From Nocardia suismassiliense (GTDB lineage: Bacteria > Actinomycetota > Actinomycetes > Mycobacteriales > Mycobacteriaceae), in the NCBI RefSeq assembly GCF_900269665.1, contig NZ_LT985361.1:2815263-2848512 (forward strand): a stretch of 33,250 nt of DNA, in the 5' to 3' direction. The position numbers were made by a program, and so were the translations under genes. A model generated the notes under the pieces. It was not told where the DNA came from and did no database searches. It saw nothing but the letters and a program-made list of their open reading frames with translations. Shown here piece by piece: positions 23,061 through 30,393 of the stretch. The stretch's first letter is position 1. Each line of letters begins with the position of its first letter.

Positions 23061-24062
23061 ATGAACGGCGGGTATCGCCTGCTTGCCGCGCTGCTGTCGA
23101 TCGTGACAATCCTTGCGCTCTCGTCGTTCGGCGTGCCCTCGGCGGTGGCCGAACCCGACTGCGCGGGGGACGTGACGATGCGGCCGATCACTGTCGCCGT
23201 CGACGGGGAGCAGTCGCACGGGTGGGCTTACGAGCCCTATCACTGCGCGCCCGGCGATCTGGCGCCGCGCGGCCTGATCCTCGCGGTGCACGGGTTCAAC
23301 GAGAAGGCCGCCGACTATCCCGACGTCATGTCCGCGATCGCGCGGCGGACCGGTGTCGCGCTGCTGACGTTGGACCAGCGCGGTGGAAACAGTGTGTGGA
23401 AGACGGGGGAGTGGAACCCGTGGGCCGGCTGGCACGACGTGGTGGCCACAGCCGAGTGGTACAAGAAGGAGCATCCGTCGGTCGGTAAAACCGTGCTGTG
23501 GGGGTGGAGCCAAGGTGGCATGACGAGCGGGTTGGCATTGGCGCACGGGCCTGCCGGGCTGTTCGACTATTGGGTCAATACCGCGGGACCCTCGAATGCC
23601 GTCGACTACTGGAATGTGGGGAACACGCTGGGTCTGCCGCAGGTGCAGCAGATCGAGCGCGACGCCGGCGGTTGCGCACCCACGGTTTGCCCGCAGGCGT
23701 ATGCGGATCGCTCCACGGCGGCGCTCGCGGCGAAGATGACCGCCCAACGCGTGTTCCTGGTGCACGGCACCGCGGATCCGATTGTGCCGTACCAGCATTC
23801 GCTCGATCTGAAGGCCGCGCTCGCGGCGACGGGGCAGGCGTACTCGATGTACACGGTCGTCAGTGGTCGCGGTCCTGATGGTGCCGTGCTGCCCGGTACG
23901 CACTGGATCGGTCCGGTCTGGTTCCAAGGTGCCTGTGTGGTGGAGCGGGTTCTCACGGATCTGGAGCCGATGGACGGGGTGGCCCGCGAGTACGTCACGG
24001 ATGTGTGGGCCGATGTGGATACCGCGCCCGCACCGCCGCCAGGTGCTACCTGCGCGGCGTGA
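23061..24062 (+). CDS. Secreted six-cysteine alpha/beta hydrolase, paralogue 1
   Basis: The 333-residue precursor has a Sec signal peptide with cleavage likely after PSAVA (residue 30). The hydrolase core shows the oxyanion strand LILAVHGF (72-79), nucleophile S150 in LWGWSQGGM, acid D239 in VHGTADPIVPY and base H281 in PGTHWIGP, an ordered Ser-Asp-His triad. Six cysteines (34, 62, 205, 210, 292, 331) are conserved in all three copies in this window and suggest three disulfides outside the cell. The substrate is unknown; esterase, lipase or peptidase are all possible. The ATG at 23061 gives a proper signal peptide; there is no ribosome site and a leaderless transcript is plausible. Confidence 0.82.
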   Translation: MNGGYRLLAALLSIVTILALSSFGVPSAVAEPDCAGDVTMRPITVAVDGEQSHGWAYEPYHCAPGDLAPRGLILAVHGFNEKAADYPDVMSAIARRTGVALLTLDQRGGNSVWKTGEWNPWAGWHDVVATAEWYKKEHPSVGKTVLWGWSQGGMTSGLALAHGPAGLFDYWVNTAGPSNAVDYWNVGNTLGLPQVQQIERDAGGCAPTVCPQAYADRSTAALAAKMTAQRVFLVHGTADPIVPYQHSLDLKAALAATGQAYSMYTVVSGRGPDGAVLPGTHWIGPVWFQGACVVERVLTDLEPMDGVAREYVTDVWADVDTAPAPPPGATCAA

Positions 24063-24136
24063 TCTCGTGGCCGGGAGGGCTGCGGGTACGCCACCGGGTG
24101 CGATAGGCGCGGTGTGAACCGTCGTCAGCGTCGAAC

Positions 24137-24155
24137 CACGGCGAGCACCGCCGTG
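24137..24155 (+). terminator. Possible terminator hairpin after hydrolase paralogue 1
   Basis: CACGGCG (24137-24143) and CGCCGTG (24149-24155) form a perfect 7-pair, all but fully G/C stem with a 5-base loop, 75 bases after the stop codon. No T-tract follows, as is common for actinobacterial terminators. The rest of the 267-base gap (24063-24329) shows no gene I can support. Confidence 0.45.
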
Positions 24156-24329
24156 CGCGCGCGCCGTGCCCGAGACCGTTGACGCCAGGGCGTATCGGGC
24201 TGACGCCGACAGCGCACTGCCATGCTGCCGAAGTGCGCTGAAACCAGGAGTGACGTGCCCGACTCTGCACCGACGGCCATCTCGCTTGCCGTTAGCCGAA
24301 CGTTTGCCCTGGTTGGGTACGATGCGGCG

Positions 24330-25331
24330 ATGACTGCTGGCCGACGCTACCTTGCGTGGTTGTTGTCGATGGTGACCGTGTTGGCCGCATCGTGGCTCGC
24401 CGCACCATCGGCGTCCGCCGAGCCGGAGTGCGCCCGGGATGTGGCGGTCCCGTCGATCGCCGCGACCGTCGGCGGGGAACAGGCGACTGGGCGGGGCTAC
24501 GCGCCGTACCGGTGTAATCCGGGTGACCTGGCCCCGCGCACCCTGATCGTCGCGGTGCACGGGTACAGCGAGACGGCGGCCTCCTATCCCGACGTGATGT
24601 CCGGGATCGCCCGGCGCACCGGTGCCGCACTGCTGACGCTGGATCAACGCGCCGAGAACAGTGTGTGGAAGCCCGGCGAGTTCAACCCGTGGGCCGGTTG
24701 GCAGGACGCGGTGACCATCACTCAGCAGTACAAGACCGAGCATCCGTCGATCGGCAAGACCGTGCTGTGGGGGTGGAGCCAAGGTGGCATGACGGCCGGG
24801 CTGGCGGTGGCGAACGGGCCCCCCGGGCTGTTCGACTACTGGGTCGATGCGTTCGCGCCGACGAACATCGTCGACTACTGGAACCTCACCAGTGCGTTCT
24901 TCCCGGCGCAGCGCGCGCAGATCGAACGCGATGCGGGTGGTTGCACGCCGCAGGTGTGCCCGCAGGCCTATACCGATCGTTCCCTGGTCGCGCTGGCGCC
25001 GAAGATCGATGCCGAGCGCACCTTCCTGATCCACGGGATCTTCGATGTCGATGTGCCGTACCAGCATTCGGTTGATCTGAAGAACGCATTGATCGCGGCG
25101 GGCAAGCCGTATTCGATGTACACGGTGGTCACCGACCGCGGCGCCGACGGCAGCATCCAGCCCGGCGTGCATGACGTCGGACCCACCTGGCGGCAAGGCA
25201 TCTGCGTGGTGGAGCGGGTGGCCGAGGGGCTGGAGCCGCTGGATGGCGCGGCCCGCGACTACGTCACCAATGTGCTCGTCGGCGTCGATACCGCTCCGCC
25301 CCCGCCGCCGGGTGCCGCCTGTGCGGGGTGA
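24330..25331 (+). CDS. Secreted six-cysteine alpha/beta hydrolase, paralogue 2
   Basis: This 333-residue precursor is collinear with paralogue 1 without a gap: signal peptide to ~residue 30 (PSASA), S150 in LWGWSQGGM, D239 in IHGIFDVDVPY, H281 in PGVHDVGP, and cysteines at the same positions (34, 62, 205, 210, 292, 331). A stretch of 36 bases around the nucleophile (24759-24794) is identical to 23491-23526 in paralogue 1, so the copies arose by a recent duplication or exchange sequence. The ATG at 24330 starts a good signal peptide; TACGAT at 24318-24323 is a -10 candidate that would make the mRNA leaderless. Substrate unknown; divergence around residues 170-195 (APTNIVDYWNLTSAFF) could alter specificity. 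Confidence 0.82.
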   Translation: MTAGRRYLAWLLSMVTVLAASWLAAPSASAEPECARDVAVPSIAATVGGEQATGRGYAPYRCNPGDLAPRTLIVAVHGYSETAASYPDVMSGIARRTGAALLTLDQRAENSVWKPGEFNPWAGWQDAVTITQQYKTEHPSIGKTVLWGWSQGGMTAGLAVANGPPGLFDYWVDAFAPTNIVDYWNLTSAFFPAQRAQIERDAGGCTPQVCPQAYTDRSLVALAPKIDAERTFLIHGIFDVDVPYQHSVDLKNALIAAGKPYSMYTVVTDRGADGSIQPGVHDVGPTWRQGICVVERVAEGLEPLDGAARDYVTNVLVGVDTAPPPPPGAACAG

Positions 25332-25391
25332 GTAAGTCATACCTCCGGCGAATCATCGGAAGCTTTGCCGGCGCTGAGTTTTCGCGACAGC

Positions 25392-25412
25392 GCGAGGCAG
25401 GCCTGTCCTCGC
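25392..25412. terminator. Bidirectional terminator hairpin between convergent genes
   Basis: GCGAGG (25392-25397) pairs with CCTCGC (25407-25412); inside, CAGG and CCTG extend the stem with a single T bulge. It lies in the 83-base gap between hydrolase paralogue 2 and the leftward winged-helix gene, ending 3 bases before the latter's stop, and can serve both strands. Confidence 0.55.
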
Positions 25413-25414
25413 CG

Positions 25415-26593
25415 TCAGGCGGTCAATTCCCGTTGCAGCGGGGTACGGAAACGCGGGATCGCGCGTACGTCGCCGAACCACTCGGCGGTCCGCGCGACCT
25501 CCGCCTCGATCATCGCCGTGGCGTCGGCTCCCACGTCTTCCAGTAGGCGATAGACGATTTCGCCGTCCTTGCGCTGCGCCCAGCCGCCGACGATGCGGCC
25601 GTTCCACCAAATGGACGGCCCGATATTGCCGTTGGTGTCGAACAGGGCAGGTGCGTGCGGGCCGAGGTACCAGTCGCGGGACTGCCAGCCCATCGGGGTG
25701 GGATCGAGTGCGGGCAGCAGCGACGCCCAAGGTTCCGGCGCCGCAACAGGTTCCACGTCGTCGGCGAGCAGCAAACCCGTTGTGCCGCCCAGATCGACCT
25801 CGACCACATCGAGATCGGTGAGGGCCTTGCGGACTTCGCCGACACCCCAGCCGGTCCACCATTTGAGGTCGGTGATCGGGGCCGGTCCGAAGGCGTGCAG
25901 CCACTGGCGCAGCAGTTCGGCGCGGGCCTGCTCGACGGGCATCGACGGAACACCGTGGGGCAGCCAGGATTCGATCGGTTCCCAGGTGTACTGACTGCTC
26001 GACCAACTGCCGTTCGGGCGGCCGCGCACGATGCGGCCTTCGCAGCCGAGCGTCACCAGCACCCAGGTCGTGATGTTGGTCGGCTTCGAATACGCCTTGT
26101 CCGGCGCGGTATTCACCTGCGTGCGCAGCCGGGGCACATCCTTGCTCAGCTGAATGCCGGTGGCGGCACCTCTGGCGAGCAGTGCGTCGTGGGTTTCGGC
26201 CTCGACCTCGGCGAGCCATTGCTGGACGTCACCGTCGATGACGCCGGCCTGCTCGAGGTACTTCCCGTAGGTGCGACGCTGCTTGTGCGCCAACGCATCC
26301 GCGCACGCCGCCTGCAACACCGGGACCAGCTCGATCGGCGCGACGAACATGGTGCGCCGCATGGCGAGCAGGCGCAGCAGCGTCCGGTCGTCGTACAGCG
26401 CCTGCTCGACGTGCGCCGGCGTGGCGGTGTTGCTGCGCGCGCCGACGGACAGGAACACCGTCGCCGGATCGGTCGCGTGCAACACCACCAGCGATCGGAC
26501 GATCTCGGCGACCTCGTCGGTGCGGTTGGCCGCCGCGAGCCGGTGCCGTACCGCCAGCCTGGCCCGCCGCTCGGCGACATCAATCGAACGCAT
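25415..26593 (-). CDS. Winged-helix DNA-binding domain protein (HTH_42 / DUF1006 family)
   Basis: The 392-residue protein resembles the YcaQ/AlkX-type family (Pfam HTH_42), whose members bear several winged-helix folds. Some bind or unhook damaged DNA. Features include HATDPATVFLSVGAR (39-53), LLAMRRTMFVAPIELVP (74-90), GWGVGEVRKALTDLDVVEVDLGG in the central wing, and the late conserved segment LFDTNGNIGPSIWWNGRIVGGWAQRKDGEIVYRLL. The family hallmark near the C-terminus (VDGRVVGRW-like) is present as NGRIVGGW. The actual role, DNA repair glycosylase or regulator, cannot be decided here. The ATG at 26593 begins at the family's usual N-terminus. It is the distal neighbour of the ArsR gene on the same strand, 23 bases apart. 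Confidence 0.8.
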   Translation of the reverse strand: MRSIDVAERRARLAVRHRLAAANRTDEVAEIVRSLVVLHATDPATVFLSVGARSNTATPAHVEQALYDDRTLLRLLAMRRTMFVAPIELVPVLQAACADALAHKQRRTYGKYLEQAGVIDGDVQQWLAEVEAETHDALLARGAATGIQLSKDVPRLRTQVNTAPDKAYSKPTNITTWVLVTLGCEGRIVRGRPNGSWSSSQYTWEPIESWLPHGVPSMPVEQARAELLRQWLHAFGPAPITDLKWWTGWGVGEVRKALTDLDVVEVDLGGTTGLLLADDVEPVAAPEPWASLLPALDPTPMGWQSRDWYLGPHAPALFDTNGNIGPSIWWNGRIVGGWAQRKDGEIVYRLLEDVGADATAMIEAEVARTAEWFGDVRAIPRFRTPLQRELTA

Positions 26594-26616
26594 AGGCGAA
26601 TCCTAGCGGTCGGGCG

Positions 26617-26958
26617 TCACTCCGCCGGTTCCCAGGCGCGGACCAGGTCGAGCAGGCCGGGGAAGCGGGCGTCGAGGTCGTCGATGCGGACCTTGCTGCG
26701 GCGCTCGAGACCGTAGCGCTGCTGTCTGGTCACGCCCGCTTCGCGCAGCACCCGGAAGTGGTGCGTGAGTGTCGATTTCGGGCGGTCGATGTCGAACCAG
26801 CCGCAGGAGCGGTCGGTGTCGGGGGACTCGGTCAGCAGCTTCTGCACCATGGTCAGCCGCAGCGGGTCGCTGAGCGCGGCGAGCACCTGGTCGAGGCGCA
26901 GGTCGGCGCGGTCCGGTTCGGGCAGACGGGTGTCGGGGACAGTGCTGGCCGGTGGCAT
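26617..26958 (-). CDS. ArsR-family transcriptional repressor
   Basis: This 113-residue winged-helix protein has LDQVLAALSDPLRLTMVQKLL (~22-42) and the recognition region KSTLTHHFRVLREAGVTRQQRYGLERRSKVRIDDL (~62-96), typical of ArsR/SmtB-like regulators. It has a single Cys (in SCGWFDID) and lacks the usual paired metal-binding motif, so it probably senses something other than a metal. The ATG at 26958 has AGGAG 5-6 bases upstream. It is divergent from an MFS transporter with symmetrical sequences between them, the standard repressor/efflux pump layout. Confidence 0.88.
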   Translation of the reverse strand: MPPASTVPDTRLPEPDRADLRLDQVLAALSDPLRLTMVQKLLTESPDTDRSCGWFDIDRPKSTLTHHFRVLREAGVTRQQRYGLERRSKVRIDDLDARFPGLLDLVRAWEPAE

Positions 26959-26984
26959 CGGGTCTCCTGGGGTCGTCGCGCCCT

Positions 26985-27051
26985 GTACGTATTTTATCGT
27001 ACTAGATGCTAAGTTCGACCGCGATCGTATCGGTACGAGAAAAGTCGAACT
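26985..27051. promoter_or_regulatory. Divergent arsR/MFS promoter with three inverted repeats
   Basis: GTACG (26985-26989) and CGTAC (26998-27002) flank an A/T-rich TATTTTAT that on the minus strand contains TAAAAT, a good -10 for the ArsR gene. A second repeat, CGTA-TCGG-TACG, lies at 27026-27037. Both are next to or inside a long one whose arms are AGTTCGAC (27012-27019) and GTCGAACT (27044-27051). The recurring CGTAC/GTACG half-sites are the best candidates for ArsR binding. The MFS ribosome site GGAGG (27054-27058) follows directly. Confidence 0.6.
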
Positions 27052-27064
27052 AGTGGAGGTTGGC

Positions 27065-28345
27065 ATGGCGACGCTCACGACGCACCGACAGTCGGTGCCT
27101 GCGAAGAACGGCCTGGTGTGGTTAGCGGCGTGGCCGGTCATGGCGGTGTTCGTGCTGTCGAACGCCGCGACGCCGCTGTATGTGGTGTGGCAGCGCGAAC
27201 TCGGCTTCTCGGCCGGCACGCTGACCGCGATCTTTGCCAGCTATATCGCCGGACTGCTCGGCGCGCTGCTGGTCGCCGGGGTGGTGTCGGACCGGATCGG
27301 CCGCAAGCCGGTGCTGCTGCCCGCGATCGTGCTGGCGATGGTGGCGTGCGTGCTGTTCGCGACTGCGAGTTCGGTTGCGGTGCTTGCCGTTGCGCGGCTG
27401 CTCACCGGTATTGCGGTGGGTGCGGCGGTGTCCGCCGGGATGGCGGCGGTGACCGATGTGGGCGGGTCTGGGCGCAAACGCACTGCGGCGCTGGCCGCTT
27501 CGTCGGCGATGGTGTTGGGTGCCGGGCTCGGGCCGCTGCTCGCCGGTGTCTTGTCGGAGACCGTGCCCGGCCCGACGGTGACCATCTTCGTGGTCGAGAT
27601 CGCGCTGCTCGCTTCGGCTTTCGTGGTGGTTGCCCGGCTCGAGCTGCCGAAGGGTGCGGGTGGGCGCGGTCCGTGGCTGCGCATTCCCGCCGTGGCACCG
27701 GGTGGACGGACGGCGGTGCTGCTCGGCATCGCGGTGTTCGCGCCGGGGATCACGGCGACCTCTTTCGTGCTCTCGCTGGGACCGTCGCTGCTCGCGCACC
27801 TGCTCGGCGCCACCAACCGGGTCATTGCCGGCGGGCTCGCCTTCGTGATGTTCCTGGGCGCCACCGGCATTCAGTTCGCCGCGCGCCGCTGGCCGGTGCG
27901 CACGATCCTGCTCGGCGGCGCCGTCGCCACAACGGCGAGCATGCTGACGCTGATCCTCTCGCTGCGGTTGTCGTCGCTCGGACTGTTCGCAGCGGCTGCG
28001 GTCCTGGCCGGAATCGGGCAGGGATTGGGTCAATTCGGTGGTCTCACCGCGATCAGCACGAGCGTGCCCGCCGATCGGCTCGCGGAGGCGAACGCCGCGC
28101 AGAATGTCGGCGGATACCTACCCGCCGCCGCACTGCCGTTGACCGCCGGGTTCCTCAGTGACGCAATCGGTCTGACCGGCGGTGCGACGGTGTTCGGGAT
28201 GGTGGTGGGAGCGGCGGCGGTCGGGGGCGGCGCCATTGTCGCGTTCCGGTCCGGGCCGGATCGCCTCGGATCGAGTGACGGTCGAGGTTCGGTCCGGCCG
28301 CGTACGCGGGCACCGTACCGATGGCGTGCCATTATTCGAGGATGA
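27065..28345 (+). CDS. MFS drug/metabolite efflux transporter
   Basis: This 426-residue protein has about 12 membrane spans. Motif A of the major facilitator superfamily, GVVSDRIGRKP, is at 72-82 between spans 2 and 3, and the proline/glycine-rich segment LGAGLGPLLAGVLSE, typical of antiporter motif C, lies near 154-168. This supports proton-driven drug export. The ATG at 27065 follows GGAGG with good spacing. The upstream ArsR gene is its probable repressor. The TGA overlaps the start of hydrolase paralogue 3 (ATGA), which implies that both are translated from one mRNA. Substrate unknown. Confidence 0.9.
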   Translation: MATLTTHRQSVPAKNGLVWLAAWPVMAVFVLSNAATPLYVVWQRELGFSAGTLTAIFASYIAGLLGALLVAGVVSDRIGRKPVLLPAIVLAMVACVLFATASSVAVLAVARLLTGIAVGAAVSAGMAAVTDVGGSGRKRTAALAASSAMVLGAGLGPLLAGVLSETVPGPTVTIFVVEIALLASAFVVVARLELPKGAGGRGPWLRIPAVAPGGRTAVLLGIAVFAPGITATSFVLSLGPSLLAHLLGATNRVIAGGLAFVMFLGATGIQFAARRWPVRTILLGGAVATTASMLTLILSLRLSSLGLFAAAAVLAGIGQGLGQFGGLTAISTSVPADRLAEANAAQNVGGYLPAAALPLTAGFLSDAIGLTGGATVFGMVVGAAAVGGGAIVAFRSGPDRLGSSDGRGSVRPRTRAPYRWRAIIRG

Positions 28346-29331
28346 GGCGCGGATACGTACTGGTGGCGGTGGGTGCCCTGTTGGCTGCATGCGCGATGAC
28401 CAGCGCGTCGGTGGCGGCCGAACCGGCATGTGCGACGGAGGTCGCGGTGCGCTCGGTGACGTTGACCGTCGACGGTGAGGAGGCGACGGGGCTGGTCTAC
28501 GAGCCGTACCGCTGTGCACCGGGTGATCTTCCGCCGTCGGATCTGGTCGTCGCGGTGCACGGGCACGACGGAGCCGCCAGTGACTACGCGGGTTATCTGA
28601 CGTCGATCTCCCGGCGGACCGGCACCCCGGTGCTGTCGATGGATCTGCGCTCGGCGAGCAGTACCTGGCGCACCGGTGAGTGGAACCTGTGGGCAGGCTG
28701 GCGCGACATCGTCGCCGCGACCCAGTGGTACCGGGACGAGCATCGTTCCATCACGCGCACGGTCCTGTGGGGCTGGAGCCAGGGCGGCATCATGAGCGGG
28801 CTCGCCGCTGCGCACGGACCGCGCGGGCTGTTCGACTACTGGGTCGACAATTACGGTCCCGCAGACGATTTCACGATGTGGCTCGGCGCGTCGGTGGTCG
28901 ACCCCGACCTGCCCGCGCAGATCGAACGCGACGCGGGCGGCTGCACGCCGATCGTGTGCCCGCAGGCCTACGTCGAACGTTCGCCCGCGCTGCTGGCCGG
29001 CCGGATGGACGTCAAGCGCGCGTTCTTGATCCACGGCACCGGCGACGACGTGGTGCCCTACCCGACCACGCTGGAGATGCGAGCCGGGCTGCTCGCCGCG
29101 GGCAAACCGACCTCGATGTACACCATCGTCACCGGCCGCGACCTGAACGGCGCCGTCGTTCCCGGTGATCACAGCGTCGGCCCGGCCTTCTTCGAGGGTG
29201 GCTGTGTCGTGGAGCGGCTGCTCCTCGGTGCCGAACCCGTGGACGGTCCGGACCGCGACTACCTGGTCGACGTCGCACACGGCATCGCGACCGGCCCTGC
29301 CGCACCACCGAATGCCAAGTGCGCCGCCTGA
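28342..29331 (+). CDS. Secreted six-cysteine alpha/beta hydrolase, paralogue 3, coupled to MFS gene
   Basis: This 329-residue protein is homologous along its whole length to the two copies at 23061 and 24330. S146 is in LWGWSQGGI, D235 in IHGTGDDVVPY and H277 in PGDHSVGP; the same six cysteines are kept (30, 58, 201, 206, and the two C-terminal ones). The N-terminus is ambiguous: LLAAC17 resembles a lipobox, whereas cleavage after SVAA would give a free secreted enzyme. It is more diverged, with a changed 175-190 segment. The ATG at 28342 overlaps the MFS stop. Regulation by the ArsR repressor through the shared transcript is therefore likely. Confidence 0.82.
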   Translation: MRRGYVLVAVGALLAACAMTSASVAAEPACATEVAVRSVTLTVDGEEATGLVYEPYRCAPGDLPPSDLVVAVHGHDGAASDYAGYLTSISRRTGTPVLSMDLRSASSTWRTGEWNLWAGWRDIVAATQWYRDEHRSITRTVLWGWSQGGIMSGLAAAHGPRGLFDYWVDNYGPADDFTMWLGASVVDPDLPAQIERDAGGCTPIVCPQAYVERSPALLAGRMDVKRAFLIHGTGDDVVPYPTTLEMRAGLLAAGKPTSMYTIVTGRDLNGAVVPGDHSVGPAFFEGGCVVERLLLGAEPVDGPDRDYLVDVAHGIATGPAAPPNAKCAA

Positions 29332-29403
29332 TCCGGACCGAACGGCACAGCAGCAACCATGGCGGAGCCCACACTCGCCGATTCGCACCACGGGGAACAG
29401 GAT

Positions 29404-29417
29404 CGTGACCGGTCACG
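29404..29417. promoter_or_regulatory. Perfect 14-base palindrome upstream of the N-acetyltransferase
   Basis: CGTGACCGGTCACG is fully self-complementary and lies 39 bases before the arylamine N-acetyltransferase start in a 124-base gap. It is a candidate operator for a dimeric regulator or a small terminator for paralogue 3. I cannot name the regulator. No other feature is seen in this gap. Confidence 0.4.
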
Positions 29418-29455
29418 GTTGTGCCTGGCAACACCGACGAGGAAGTGAGGCCACG

Positions 29456-30322
29456 ATGAGCGAACCGACGGACCCGGCATACCACTGGAACGGCGCGGAC
29501 CTGGACCTGGACGGGTACCTGGCGCGCATCGGGTTCGACGGCGAACGCGCACCGACCCTCGACACGCTGCGCAAGCTGGTGCACGCGCACACCACCTCGA
29601 TCCCCTTCGAGAACCTGGAGATCATCCTCGGCCGCACCATCCCGCTCGACCTGAAATCGTTGCAGGACAAGCTGGTTCGGCAACGCCGCGGCGGCTACTG
29701 CTACGAGCATGTCGGCTTGTTCGCGGCCGCGCTGGAACGACTCGGCTTCGGCATCACCGCTCTGCACGCACGGGTGACGATGGGGGCGACGGAGGGCCTG
29801 CGCCCAGCGACGCACGCCCTGCTGCGGGTGACCACCAGCGACGACGACCGAGTGTGGTTGTGCGACGTCGGATTCGGTGCTGGCCCGCTCGCGCCGATCG
29901 AATTGTCCACGGAGGTAGGTGAATTCACGGCGGGCGACTGGCGGTTCCGACTGGAACTCACCCGCGGCGAGCTGGACAGCGACCTGTGGGTGCTGCACCA
30001 GTTCGACAAGGACGGGTGGCACGACCGCTACACGTTCGCGATGACACCGCAGTACCGCATCGATTTCGCGGTCGGTAACCACTTCGTTTCGACGTCGCCG
30101 CGTTCACCGTTCACCACCCGCCCCTACGCGCAGCGGTTCCTCCCCGACGTGCACCGCGTCGTCGACGGCACCACGGTGACCACCGAGCGGCCGGACGGCA
30201 CCAGCGAAACGCGGCAGATCGAGGCGACCGAGCTGCCGAAGATTCTGGCGGAAGAGTTCGATATCGAGCTCACCGAGGACGATGCCGCCGCCCTCGTCGC
30301 GGGGGACTGGCGCACGGCCTGA
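29456..30322 (+). CDS. nat: Arylamine N-acetyltransferase
   Basis: The 288-residue cytosolic enzyme transfers an acyl group from acyl-CoA to arylamines or hydrazines through a cysteine thioester. The catalytic triad is evident: C82 in RRGGYCYEHV, H120 in RPATHALLRV and D137 in WLCDVGFG. TSIPFENLEIILGR (48-61) is the usual substrate-side motif. In mycobacteria NAT acetylates isoniazid and is linked to a cholesterol catabolism locus; no such genes are seen here. The ATG at 29456 follows GAGGAAGTGAGG, a strong ribosome region. Confidence 0.94.
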   Translation: MSEPTDPAYHWNGADLDLDGYLARIGFDGERAPTLDTLRKLVHAHTTSIPFENLEIILGRTIPLDLKSLQDKLVRQRRGGYCYEHVGLFAAALERLGFGITALHARVTMGATEGLRPATHALLRVTTSDDDRVWLCDVGFGAGPLAPIELSTEVGEFTAGDWRFRLELTRGELDSDLWVLHQFDKDGWHDRYTFAMTPQYRIDFAVGNHFVSTSPRSPFTTRPYAQRFLPDVHRVVDGTTVTTERPDGTSETRQIEATELPKILAEEFDIELTEDDAAALVAGDWRTA

Positions 30323-30393
30323 TCAGGCACGCGAGCGCCGTTCCCGGCGCAGCCTCTGCCTCCTCGACGCGGTCGGCGGTTACAGTCGGCGGG

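Noticed and set aside
22980..25340. A 786-codon open frame on the minus strand
   Set aside because: It lies antisense to two well-supported secreted hydrolases with signal peptides and triads; the translation is His/Arg/Gly-rich without domain character, a common shadow in high-GC DNA.
23000..29400. Insertion sequence or transposon as the cause of the hydrolase triplication
   Set aside because: I saw no transposase and no terminal inverted repeats or target duplications around the copies; duplication by recombination is enough.
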